64,000 nucleotides of DNA. Origin: Pseudarthrobacter sp. NIBRBAC000502772 (GTDB lineage: Bacteria > Actinomycetota > Actinomycetes > Actinomycetales > Micrococcaceae). Location: assembly GCF_006517235.1 (NCBI RefSeq), contig NZ_CP041188.1, forward strand, positions 2,666,001 through 2,730,000, given 5' to 3'. A model generated the notes under the pieces. The model saw only the letters and a program-made list of their open reading frames with translations. It ran no database searches and was not told the DNA's origin. This document shows positions 43,891 to 52,712 of this stretch, one piece after another. Numbering within the stretch: the stretch's first letter is position 1; each line of letters starts with the position of its first letter. A program made the translations under genes and the position numbers.

Positions 43891-44159
43891 TGTCCCGGGT
43901 CATGATCCCGGGCGCCGCCGTGCTCGATGCCTCCATGTGTGGTCATCAGCGCTGTTCCCTTCACTTGCTGATCTCTTCAACATGCGCCCGGTTCTGTCCG
44001 CAGATCAGAGCCGAAAGTCACGGATCCAGCGGGCACCCGACCCATGACGCGCAGCCGCAGCCAGACATAAAGTGGAAGAGACAATATCGTCGAGTGTCCC
44101 TGCCGGCGGCCGTCGCAGGGGCCGGACACGGGAGAAGCCATGCATCCAGGACTGCGTTC

Positions 44160-45182
44160 ATGATGGTTGCGCTGACGGGGCCCCTGGGATCTCACGCCTC
44201 GGGAGACACCCCTCAGGTCCGATCTGCGGCGCAGGATGTCATCGAGTGGTTGCTTGAGGGCGATCCGGCCCTTCGGTGGCAGGTCCTTCAGGACTTGGCG
44301 GGTGCGGCCCCGGGCGAGGTGTTCGTTGAGCGGCATCGTGTGGCATCGGAAGGTTGGGGTGCCAGGCTGCTTGCGTCCCAGGACGATGAGGGCACGTGGG
44401 CGAAGGGCCTCTACCTTCCCAAATGGACGTCCACTACCTACACGCTCCTCCTCCTCCGCTGGCTGGGCCTTCCCGCTCGGGACCCGCGGGCCATCCGCGG
44501 GTGTCAGTGCCTGTGGGAAGGCGCCACGTACACCGACGGGGGACTGACGCTCGGGTACCGCGCCCCGGAAACATGCATCACAGGCATGCTCGTCCTGCTG
44601 GCCTCCCATTTCCTGTATACGGACCCGCGCGTAGACGAAGCGGTGGCATGGTTGCTGCGGGACCAGCTCCCCGACGGCGGCTGGAACTGCCGGGCCGTGA
44701 GGACGGGTTCCCGCCATTCCTCCTTCCACACGAGCGTCACCGTCCTTGAGGCATTGCTCGCCTACCGGGCATCTGGTGGGGGAATCGATGTCCGGGAAGC
44801 ATCTGCACGGGGGCGGGAGTTCTTCCTCCTCCACCACCTCTACCGCTCCCACACGACCGGCGGGATAGCCAGGCAGGAGTTCACCCGCTTTCCGTTTCCC
44901 CCGCAATGGCATTTTGATGTCCTCCGGGGCCTGGAGTACTTCAGGGATGCTGGATCCCCGCCGGATCCCCGACTGTCAGAGGCGGTGGAAAGCATACTCG
45001 CAGCGCGGAGTCCGGACGGCAGATGGAAGCGCTATCCCCCCTACCCCGGCAGGCAATGGTTCACCCTTGAGCCGCCCGGGCCGAGCCGGATAACTACCCT
45101 TCGGTGCCTGCGTGTCCTGGGCTGGTCCTCCGGACAGGGCGCCGGGACCAAAGCCTCTGGCAACGCTGCGCAGCCCGGGTGA
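44160..45182 (+). CDS. Squalene-cyclase/prenyltransferase-like alpha-barrel protein
   Basis: About 340 residues from ATG 44160. Core features are VIEWLLEGDPALRWQVLQDL near residue 25, then repeats with QLPDGGWNC and SPDGRWKRYPPY, typical of the alpha/alpha-toroid of terpene cyclases and prenyltransferase beta subunits. The DxDD cyclase motif was not seen, so enzymatic activity is uncertain. The true start is unclear; the upstream frame from 43890 shows no homology. It ends across a DosR-like box that precedes the next gene. Confidence 0.65.
   Translation: MMVALTGPLGSHASGDTPQVRSAAQDVIEWLLEGDPALRWQVLQDLAGAAPGEVFVERHRVASEGWGARLLASQDDEGTWAKGLYLPKWTSTTYTLLLLRWLGLPARDPRAIRGCQCLWEGATYTDGGLTLGYRAPETCITGMLVLLASHFLYTDPRVDEAVAWLLRDQLPDGGWNCRAVRTGSRHSSFHTSVTVLEALLAYRASGGGIDVREASARGREFFLLHHLYRSHTTGGIARQEFTRFPFPPQWHFDVLRGLEYFRDAGSPPDPRLSEAVESILAARSPDGRWKRYPPYPGRQWFTLEPPGPSRITTLRCLRVLGWSSGQGAGTKASGNAAQPG
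45144..45160 (+). promoter_or_regulatory. DosR-like box before SHOCT gene
   Basis: GGGACCAAAGCCTCTGG, containing the 15-mer shared by four sites. It lies inside the last codons of the upstream cyclase-like gene and 77 bases before the SHOCT protein ATG. Confidence 0.65.
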
Positions 45183-45236
45183 GAGTGATGTCAGGCCGGT
45201 GCGATGGCAGCCCCGGCCGGCGCCGGAGGACTTGCG

Positions 45237-45506
45237 ATGATGTTCTGGAACGGAAACATGGGCGGCTGGGGCTACGCCCTGATGGTGATCAGTTTTGTGC
45301 TGTTCTGGGGCGCCGTCATCGCCGCGATCGTGCTTTTGGCCCGGTACCTCGGCTCCGGTAATCGGGGCCGAGGCGCCGGTGGAAGCTCCGGCACGGGATC
45401 CGGGTACGCGGAGGACCTGCTCGCCGAGAGGTTTGCCCGCGGCGAAATCGACGAAACGGAGTACACCGCCAGGCTGAACGTGCTCCGACGCGGCCCCCAA
45501 CGATGA
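45237..45506 (+). CDS. SHOCT-domain small membrane protein
   Basis: Protein of 89 residues. One membrane helix (LMVISFVLFWGAVIAAIVLL, about residues 15-34) is followed by a Gly-rich linker and a C-terminal SHOCT motif, EDLLAERFARGEIDETEYTA. GGAGG precedes the first of two adjacent ATGs. SHOCT domains mediate oligomer contacts; the cellular role is unknown. A DosR-like box lies upstream. Confidence 0.85.
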   Translation: MMFWNGNMGGWGYALMVISFVLFWGAVIAAIVLLARYLGSGNRGRGAGGSSGTGSGYAEDLLAERFARGEIDETEYTARLNVLRRGPQR

Positions 45507-45599
45507 GGATCATCCGGCCAGAACCCGCAACTGCGGGCTGGCCTGGACGCAACTGCCCACGCCCCCGGCGCTTGCCGGTCCCTGTTTGGTAGCTGTGCC

Positions 45600-46229
45600 A
45601 TGGACCTTCGCCTCGTTCCCCGGGTGCTGCTCCTCCGCGCCGCATCGCACCCGCGCGACCATTGGGACGCTGCCAGGATCAGCAAACACCAGCAGCATGC
45701 TTTGAGGGAACTTCGGAATGCAGCCTATGCAGGATCGGCGTTCTACCGCCGCCATCATGCCGGACTGCTTGGCGCCCCGCTGGATCAATTGCCACCGGTA
45801 ACCAAAGCGGAGCTCATGGCGAACTTCAACGATGCCCTTACCGTCCGCGGGCCCACCCTTGAACATCTGGAGCACCATCTGCGGGCCTTGGCGCAGGGTA
45901 TTGAAGGGCGGCAGGAGGACATCCTGCACTTGCCGGGCAGGAATGGCACTGTCAGCATCCACCCGAATGTGTTCCACCATGTACTGGACGAGGCAGCCTC
46001 CTCTGGGTGGCAGGTCATCCAGGAAGCCGATGGTCTGCGGATACTCCTTGCCGGAATTACCCCCGGGATCACCGCTGCAGGCGCCCGGGCAGCAGTGGCC
46101 GGCGCTCTGACGGACGCAGGCGTTGCCAAGATTCCGGTGAACAGTCGGGTGGTAGAGCACCTGGAGCGCACACCGCTGGGCAAGGCGCCTTTCGTGCGCG
46201 TCCGGGCGGCCAGCAGGGACAGGCCATGA
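45600..46229 (+). pseudogene. PaaK/CoA-ligase-like gene with central in-frame deletion
   Basis: The 209-residue product has the N-terminal part of phenylacetate-CoA-ligase-like proteins (RNAAYAGSAFYRRHH, LPPVTKAELMANFNDAL) joined at about residue 93 to their C-terminal part (IEGRQEDILHLPG, IHPNVFHHVLD, RTPLGKAPFVR). About 200 residues, including the Ser/Gly-rich AMP-binding loop, are absent, so adenylation is impossible. The frame stays open. GGACCTTCGCCTC at its first codons resembles the DosR-like box. It overlaps the next gene by four bases. Confidence 0.7.
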
Positions 46230-49200
46230 CCGAATCACCTACCGCTTCCGCGGCGTTGTCACCCTTCGATGCTGTGATCTTTGACTTGGACGGTGTGGTG
46301 ACGGACACGGCCTCCGTGCATGAAGCAGCGTGGAAAGAGCTCTTCGACGGGGTGCTGGAAGATCCGCGGATTCCGTCGGACGCCGGGAGGGGCCCGTTCA
46401 CGTCAGGTGATTACCTGGACTATGTGGACGGCAGGACCCGGGAAGACGGCGTAGCATCCTTCCTCGCGTCCCGAGACGTCGCCCTGCCCGCCGGCGGCCG
46501 TGCTGACGCTGCCGGAGCCTGGTCTGTCCACGGCCTGGCAAAACTTAAGGACAGGCTATTTAAGGAGAGGCTGGCGCGCGACGGCGTGAAGACGTTTCCC
46601 GGCACGGTCGCATTGATAGAGAGGCTCCGCTCGGCCCGGGTCCCGGTGGCTGTTGCCACCTCCAGCCGCAATGCGTCCCGCGTCCTGGCCGCGGCGGGGC
46701 TCTCGAAGTCTTTTGACCTGGTCATGAACGGCGTCATCGCGGCCGAGTTGGGACTCCCGGGTAAACCCGATCCCGCCGTGTTCCTTGAAATCGTGCACCG
46801 ACTCGGTGTCTCACCCGCCCGGGCAGTGGTGATTGAAGATGCCATAGCCGGCGTGGAGGCAGCACGCCGGGGCGGCTTCGGCCTGGTTGTGGGCATCGAC
46901 AGGGCAAACAGGCGAGCCGAGCTGGAGGCCGCGGGCGCCGACGTCGTACTGACTGATGTAGCACAACTCGACCTCGGCCGTGTCCTCACTGACCCCTGGC
47001 GCCTCATCTACGAAGGCTACGATCCTGCGCATGAAGGCCACCGGGAGGCACTGACAACCCTTGGAAACGGCTACGTGGCTGTCCGCGGCGCTGAGCCCGA
47101 GAGCAGCAGGAGCGACGTCCACTACCCCGGTACCTATCTTGCCGGGGTCTACAACCGGCTGTTGAGCACCGTCCAGGGCCAGGACGTCGAAGACGAGCAC
47201 ATGGTCAATGCTCCCAACTGGCTGGTGCTCGATGTCCGGCTGGACGGAACGGACTGGTGCTCAAGGGGCGGCCTGAAGATCCTTCGCGAACGGCGGATAC
47301 TGGACATGCGCCGGGCCACCCTTGAACGGGAAGCAGTGCTGGAGGCTCCTGATGGCCGCCGGCTGGCACTGGGCCAGCGCCGATTCGTGTCAATGGCCCA
47401 GCCGCACCTGATGGCGCTCAACGTAACGTTGACCGCGTTGGGCTGGAGCGGGTCCGCCGAGATCCGCAGCGGAGTGGATACCGGCGTCACCAACGAGAAC
47501 GTGCCCGAAGATGCCCTCCTGGCACATCACCACCTCCTCGGACTGGGGGTCACTGAGCCAGCAGGGCCGATTCCGGTAATCGAAGTGGAAACCAGCCAAA
47601 GCCATGTCAGGATCGCTACCGCTTTGCGCACGGACGTCACCGGTCCGGCCAGCCCGGGTGATCCGGGAGAGCAGGACGGCCACCATTACCGCTCCTGGGA
47701 CCTTCAACTGGAAAATGCAAAGCCAGTGGTGGTTACCCGGACCGCAGCCGTGGTCACCTCCCGTGACCGGGCAATTTCCTCGCCCGCGCTGGCCGCGGCG
47801 AACGTCCTAAGGACCGCTTCGCCAAGCTTTGACAGCTTGCTCGCTGAGCACGAGGCTGCCTGGGGGAAACTGCTGAGCCTGTTCGCCATCGACATCGGCG
47901 GCAGCCCCCAGGTGCAGTTGATCCTGAACCTCCACGTTTTCCATCTGCTGCAGACGCTCAGCCCGCACACGGCAGAACTGGACGCCGGTGTACCCGCACG
48001 CGGACTGCACGGTGAGGGCTACCGCGGCCACATCTTCTGGGACGAATTGTTTGTCCTTCCGCTACTCACCTCCAGAATGCCGTCCGTCGCGCGCTCCGTC
48101 ATCAACTACCGGTGGCGCAGGCTTCCGGCAGCCCGTGAAGCCGCTAAAGAGTCGGGGCTCAAGGGAGCGCTCTTTCCCTGGCAGAGCGGCAGCGACGGCA
48201 GGGAGGAAACGCCGCGTTGGCTCTTCAACCGTCGCTCCGGCCGGTGGTTACCGGACTATTCGCACCTCCAGCGGCATGCGGGCCTCACCGTCGCCTACAA
48301 CGCCTGGCAATACTTCATGGCCACGCAGGACCGGGAATGGCTGCTGCGCCAGGGTGCCGAACTGATTGTGGAAGTAGCCCGGCTCGTCGCCTCCATGGCC
48401 GAATACGACCGGGAAACGGACCGTTTCCATCTCCGGGGAATCATGGGCCCGGACGAGTATCACACCGGCTATCCGGACAACCCCGGCGCAGGCCTGGACG
48501 ACAACGCCTACACAAACGTCATGGCCGCCTGGGTATGTGCCCAGGCCTGCGAAATTCTCTCCCTGGTCCACGGGCACGACCTGGCGGACCTCACGGCACG
48601 CCTGGCGATGGAACAGGCGGAGATTGAGCGGTGGCGGCACGTCAGCACACGGATGTACGTGCCGTTCCACGAGGGCATCATCAGCCAGTTCGCCGGATAC
48701 GAGCAACTGCAGGAACTGGACTGGGACCATTACCGGAACGCCTACCGGAACATCGAACGCCTGGACCTGATCCTCGAGGCCGAAGGAGACAGCCCCAACC
48801 GGTATCGCTTGGCCAAGCAGGCTGACGTCCTGATGCTTCTATACGTCCTTGGCGGCCAGGAACTGATGCTCTTCCTGGCCAGGCTTGGCTATGACGTGAC
48901 CGCCGCGCAGCTGGAAGCCACCGTAGATTACTACTTGGCCCGGACTGCACACGGCTCCACCCTCAGCCGGGTGGCACATGCTTCCGTTCTCGCGGCAAAA
49001 GACCCCGACCGGGCCTGGAACACGTTCCGTGAAGCCCTCAGCGCCGATCTCGACGACACCCAGGGAGGCACCACACGGACAGGGATACACCTAGGCGCAA
49101 TGGCTGGAACCATCGACGTCGTGCAGCGAAGTTTCGCAGGCCTGAGAATCACCTCTAATGCCCTCCTATTCGCGCCAAAAATGCCGAAAGGCATCAAGAG

Positions 49201-49375
49201 CGTTTCCTTCCACGTCCGGTACCGGGACCACCTGCTTGGGGTCGTCCTTGAGCACGGGAAACTGACCGTTTCAGCGGCACCAGGCGACGCCGGCCCCATC
49301 TGGCTGCAGGTCGGCCCGGAACGCCACCAGCTGGCGGCGGGTGACCAACGGCAGTTCCTGCTGGGCGCCGGCTAA
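46226..49375 (+). CDS. Fusion of beta-phosphoglucomutase (HAD) and GH65 disaccharide phosphorylase
   Basis: Protein of 1049 residues starting MTESPTASAALSPFDAVIFD. The HAD domain (about 12-250) has DLDGVVTDTASVHE, KPDPAVF and VIEDAIAGVEAARR. The GH65 part (about 260-1040) includes IMGPDEYHTGYPDNPG with the expected catalytic Glu. GH65 phosphorylases split maltose, trehalose, kojibiose or similar to beta-glucose 1-phosphate, which beta-phosphoglucomutase turns into glucose 6-phosphate, so the fusion channels one product. It saves ATP, useful under energy stress. Substrate linkage cannot be read by eye. Confidence 0.9.
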   Translation: MTESPTASAALSPFDAVIFDLDGVVTDTASVHEAAWKELFDGVLEDPRIPSDAGRGPFTSGDYLDYVDGRTREDGVASFLASRDVALPAGGRADAAGAWSVHGLAKLKDRLFKERLARDGVKTFPGTVALIERLRSARVPVAVATSSRNASRVLAAAGLSKSFDLVMNGVIAAELGLPGKPDPAVFLEIVHRLGVSPARAVVIEDAIAGVEAARRGGFGLVVGIDRANRRAELEAAGADVVLTDVAQLDLGRVLTDPWRLIYEGYDPAHEGHREALTTLGNGYVAVRGAEPESSRSDVHYPGTYLAGVYNRLLSTVQGQDVEDEHMVNAPNWLVLDVRLDGTDWCSRGGLKILRERRILDMRRATLEREAVLEAPDGRRLALGQRRFVSMAQPHLMALNVTLTALGWSGSAEIRSGVDTGVTNENVPEDALLAHHHLLGLGVTEPAGPIPVIEVETSQSHVRIATALRTDVTGPASPGDPGEQDGHHYRSWDLQLENAKPVVVTRTAAVVTSRDRAISSPALAAANVLRTASPSFDSLLAEHEAAWGKLLSLFAIDIGGSPQVQLILNLHVFHLLQTLSPHTAELDAGVPARGLHGEGYRGHIFWDELFVLPLLTSRMPSVARSVINYRWRRLPAAREAAKESGLKGALFPWQSGSDGREETPRWLFNRRSGRWLPDYSHLQRHAGLTVAYNAWQYFMATQDREWLLRQGAELIVEVARLVASMAEYDRETDRFHLRGIMGPDEYHTGYPDNPGAGLDDNAYTNVMAAWVCAQACEILSLVHGHDLADLTARLAMEQAEIERWRHVSTRMYVPFHEGIISQFAGYEQLQELDWDHYRNAYRNIERLDLILEAEGDSPNRYRLAKQADVLMLLYVLGGQELMLFLARLGYDVTAAQLEATVDYYLARTAHGSTLSRVAHASVLAAKDPDRAWNTFREALSADLDDTQGGTTRTGIHLGAMAGTIDVVQRSFAGLRITSNALLFAPKMPKGIKSVSFHVRYRDHLLGVVLEHGKLTVSAAPGDAGPIWLQVGPERHQLAAGDQRQFLLGAG

Positions 49376-49402
49376 CCAAAACGGGTACGACGGCGGACCC
49401 GC

Positions 49403-49852
49403 CTAGGCCACGGATACTTCCGACCCGGGCGTGTGCACTACCAGGACCGGGCAGTGGGCATGGGCGACGCAGGCGCCGCTGACCGATCCAAGCAGCATCC
49501 CGGCGAAACCACCGTGCCCGCGGCGCCCGACCACCAGCAGCGACGCCTGCCGGCTTCCATCAACCAGCTCCGTTCGCGGAGATCCATGAACAAGCCTGAG
49601 CACAACATCCCGGGGGCGCTCGGGGCCAAAAGCTTCCCTGATTGCACGTTCCAGCTTCTCCTCTGCCTCGTGCGCGAAACCCTCCACTCCCATGGCAAGG
49701 TAGCCTTCATAGCCCGCCGGATACTCCCAGCACCCCCAGGCCTCCAGGCGCGCGCCCGTAGCGCGGGCGAGCCGTTGCCCCTGGCGGAGGGCTTCGATGG
49801 ACGCCTCGGAGCCGTCCACACCGACAATGATCTTCTCTGTGGCCTTGGCCAT
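49403..49852 (-). CDS. Universal stress protein (ATP-binding type)
   Basis: Protein of 149 residues with one USP domain. IIVGVDGSEASIEAL at the N-terminus and GRRGHGGFAGMLLGSVS near the C-terminus give the ATP-binding G-2x-G-9x-G-S pattern. It is divergent from the P-type ATPase gene, and the gap contains DosR-like sequences. USPs of this type are core members of the mycobacterial dormancy regulon. Confidence 0.92.
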   Translation of the reverse strand: MAKATEKIIVGVDGSEASIEALRQGQRLARATGARLEAWGCWEYPAGYEGYLAMGVEGFAHEAEEKLERAIREAFGPERPRDVVLRLVHGSPRTELVDGSRQASLLVVGRRGHGGFAGMLLGSVSGACVAHAHCPVLVVHTPGSEVSVA

Positions 49853-49970
49853 GATTCGTTCCCCAAGCTGTACGTAGACGGGTTTGATGACAGCATCGCC
49901 CCTGAGGCTGCCGCAGAACAGAGTCCAAGGTCATGACGCCGGCGTGCCTCGCGGGGCCATGTTGCCCGGC

Positions 49971-49987
49971 ATGACCTTTGGCCCTAG
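49971..49987. promoter_or_regulatory. DosR-like box between USP and P-type ATPase genes
   Basis: The reverse complement CTAGGGCCAAAGGTCAT differs from the site at 63696-63712 at two of 17 positions. It is 63 bases before the ATPase GTG. A second weaker match, GAGTCCAAGGTCATG, is at 49921-49935, nearer the stress protein gene. Confidence 0.6.
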
Positions 49988-50049
49988 ACGCCGCCGCCCG
50001 CCGGGTGTTCCCTGTCAACGAACCGAACGTCGGCAACACGGGAGCAGAA

Positions 50050-52641
50050 GTGGCACAACGGGCGGGTCCGCCCCGATCCGGGCTGGACGCAACAGGCCTG
50101 ACTTCCCAACGCGCCGCTGAACTGCTGAAGGAATCAGGCCCTAACGTTCTTCCCGCAGCGAAGACCGTCGCGCAGTGGCGCAAGCTCCTTGGGGAATTGA
50201 CCCATTTCTTCGCCGTCATGCTGTGGTGTGCGGCCGCGCTGGCGTTCATTGGAGGGATGCCGCAGCTTGGCATCGCCATCATCGTGGTGGTCCTCGTCAA
50301 CGGGGTCTTCGCCCACATCCAGCAGGAACGTGCCCAGCACGCGGCGGCAAAACTGCGGGGACTGCTGCCCGCCGACGTCTCGGTCCGCCGCGACGGCCAC
50401 ATCCTCAGGGTCCATACCAGCGAGCTGGTGCCGGGAGACGCCGTGGTCCTGTCTGCGGGCGACCGTGTACCCGCCGATGTCGTCTTCGCCTCCGCCTCCG
50501 GCTGTGCCGTGGATGAGTCCATGCTGACAGGGGAAAGTGAAGCGGTATCGAAGACCAGCGGTGACAGCGCCTGGGGCGGAACATTCCTTGTTAACGGCGA
50601 AGCGGATGCTGTGGTGTCCCGCACCGGCGGAAACACCAGGCTTGCCGGAATCGCCGCGCTGACCAGCGGAACGGTATCTCCGCCGACACCGCTGGCACTG
50701 GAGCTGCACCGTATCGTCCGTCTCATCGCGGCCGTCGCAATGGCCGTGTCCGGGTTTTTCTTCCTTGTGTCCTTGCTGGTGGGCATCCCGTGGCGCGACG
50801 CGTTCCTCTTTGCCATCGGCGTTGCCGTGGCCCTCGTCCCCGAAGGCCTGCTGCCCACCGTCACCCTTTCACTGGCGATGGGGGCACAACGGATGGCGGC
50901 GCGCAATGCCCTGGTCCGCAACCTGGAAGCCGTGGAAACCCTGGGGTCCACCACCTTCATCTGCACCGACAAGACAGGAACCCTGACGCAGAACCGGATG
51001 AACGCCGTCGAGGTTTTCACCGCCGCCGGGCGGGTGAAAGTGAGGGGCGAAGGATATCGGCCGGAAGCCGACATCGAGGGAGCCGCGATCTCCGCAGCCA
51101 TCAGGACGGCGCTCGCGGCACGGGCAGCCTCCCAGGGCAGGGCCGTCCTCCACGGAAGTGAGTGGACGGCTGTGGGGGATCCGATGGAGGCAGCCATCGA
51201 TGTGCTGGCCCGACGCCTGTCCGGACCCCTTCCCGGAGATGCGAAACCCGCACGGCGCTTCGCCTTCGATCCAAGCCGGCGCCGCGAATCGGTCATTGTG
51301 GGTACGACCCTCTACGTCAAGGGCGCGCCCGAGTCTGTCCTCCCGCTCTGCGGAAAGTCCACAGGCTCGGCCGCGGAGGAAGTTGAAACAATGGCTTCAC
51401 GGGGGCTGAGGGTCATAGCCGTCGCCGTCCGCGAACTGCCCGGCCCGCAGGAGGGCTGGCTGGAACGTCCGCCGGAAGAAGTCGAGACCGGTCTTGCACT
51501 GCTGGGGCTGATCGCCCTGCACGACCCGCCCAGGCCGGACGTGGGCGACGTGATCCGGACCGCCCGCGGGGCCGGCATCCGCGTGGGGATGATCACGGGC
51601 GACCACCCCGCAACCGCCGCAGCCATAGCCCGGGAAATCGGACTGATGGGATCACCCGAACTGGTCCTTGAGGGGGCGCTTCTACCCGAGGACGAACAGG
51701 TCCTCGGCGCCTTGCTTGACCGGGACGGCATCGTGGTCAGCCGGGTCTCCCCGGAACAGAAACTGCGCGTGGCCAAGGCCCTGCAGGGCCGTGGCCACGT
51801 TGTGGCAATGACGGGCGACGGCGTCAACGACGGCCCAGCGCTGCAAGAGGCCGACATCGGGGTAGCCATGGGGCGCAGCGGGACCGATGTTGCCCGCGAA
51901 GCTGCCGACCTCGTCCTCCTGGACGACCATTTCGCCACGATCGTGGCAGCAATCGAACAAGGCCGCGCCACGTATTCGAACATCCACCGGTTCCTCACCT
52001 ATCACCTGACAGACAATGTTGCCGAACTGACGCCGTTCGTCATCTGGGCACTGTCCGGCGGGCAGTTTCCGCTTGCCCTGGGCGTCCTGCAGATCCTCGC
52101 CCTCGACATTGGAACCGATCTGCTTCCCGCCCTCGCGTTGGGCGGTGAAAAGCCAGGAAAGGGAGTTCTGAAGCGGCCACCGGAGAGGCGGCACCTGATG
52201 GACCGCCAACTGATGTTCCGGGTGTTTTGCGTGCTGGGGCCTGTGGAGGCGGTGATGGAGATGACGGCGTTCTCCGTGGTACTTTTCGGCGGCGGGTGGA
52301 TGCGCGGGGATCCCCAGGACACCGGCCTGGTGATGGCGGCGTCCGGAGCCGCCTTTTCCGCGGTCGTCCTTGGCCAGCTCGCGAATGCCTTTGCCTGCCG
52401 CAGCGCCAGCCTGCCGCCGTGGATGCTCGGCTGGTTCACCAACCGCCTGCTGTCCTGGGCCGTCCTCGCGGAAGTCGGGGCCCTGGCCGCGTGCCTTTAC
52501 GCGGTTCCTGTTTCCGCGGTGCTCGGGCACCTGCCGCCGCCGCCGGCAGGGTTCGTTGTCGCTGCCCTGGCGGTACCGGCCGTGTTCGCCGCCGACTGGG
52601 CCTACAAAAGGCTCCGGCGGAGCGGCAGCAGCGGCGCGTAG
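50050..52641 (+). CDS. Cation-transporting P-type ATPase (CtpF-like, P2 type)
   Basis: Membrane pump of 863 residues. Actuator LTGESEAV, phosphorylation site CTDKTGTLTQNRM and hinge TGDGVNDGPALQEADIGVAM are intact; the membrane motif VALVPEGLLPT is of the P2 (calcium-type) class. The GTG at 50050 has GGAG upstream and leaves the DosR-like box in the promoter; the longer frame would translate the box. CtpF is a DosR-regulon member in mycobacteria. Ion specificity is unproven. Confidence 0.9.
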   Translation: MAQRAGPPRSGLDATGLTSQRAAELLKESGPNVLPAAKTVAQWRKLLGELTHFFAVMLWCAAALAFIGGMPQLGIAIIVVVLVNGVFAHIQQERAQHAAAKLRGLLPADVSVRRDGHILRVHTSELVPGDAVVLSAGDRVPADVVFASASGCAVDESMLTGESEAVSKTSGDSAWGGTFLVNGEADAVVSRTGGNTRLAGIAALTSGTVSPPTPLALELHRIVRLIAAVAMAVSGFFFLVSLLVGIPWRDAFLFAIGVAVALVPEGLLPTVTLSLAMGAQRMAARNALVRNLEAVETLGSTTFICTDKTGTLTQNRMNAVEVFTAAGRVKVRGEGYRPEADIEGAAISAAIRTALAARAASQGRAVLHGSEWTAVGDPMEAAIDVLARRLSGPLPGDAKPARRFAFDPSRRRESVIVGTTLYVKGAPESVLPLCGKSTGSAAEEVETMASRGLRVIAVAVRELPGPQEGWLERPPEEVETGLALLGLIALHDPPRPDVGDVIRTARGAGIRVGMITGDHPATAAAIAREIGLMGSPELVLEGALLPEDEQVLGALLDRDGIVVSRVSPEQKLRVAKALQGRGHVVAMTGDGVNDGPALQEADIGVAMGRSGTDVAREAADLVLLDDHFATIVAAIEQGRATYSNIHRFLTYHLTDNVAELTPFVIWALSGGQFPLALGVLQILALDIGTDLLPALALGGEKPGKGVLKRPPERRHLMDRQLMFRVFCVLGPVEAVMEMTAFSVVLFGGGWMRGDPQDTGLVMAASGAAFSAVVLGQLANAFACRSASLPPWMLGWFTNRLLSWAVLAEVGALAACLYAVPVSAVLGHLPPPPAGFVVAALAVPAVFAADWAYKRLRRSGSSGA

Positions 52642-52664
52642 CACTTCACCTCCGCCAGCCCGCA

Positions 52665-52679
52665 GGACCAAAGCCTCTG
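52665..52679 (+). promoter_or_regulatory. DosR-like box before PEP synthase
   Basis: GGACCAAAGCCTCTG, identical to three other sites. It ends 33 bases before the PEP synthase ATG at 52713 and 24 bases after the ATPase stop. Confidence 0.7.
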
Positions 52680-52712
52680 CTTCGTCCCCGGTTCAGCCGG
52701 GAGGATCAAGCC

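Noticed and set aside
49707..51296. Minus-strand frame of 529 codons across the stress-protein/ATPase gap
   Set aside because: Ser/Thr/Arg-rich shadow of the ATPase frame, crossing a promoter region.
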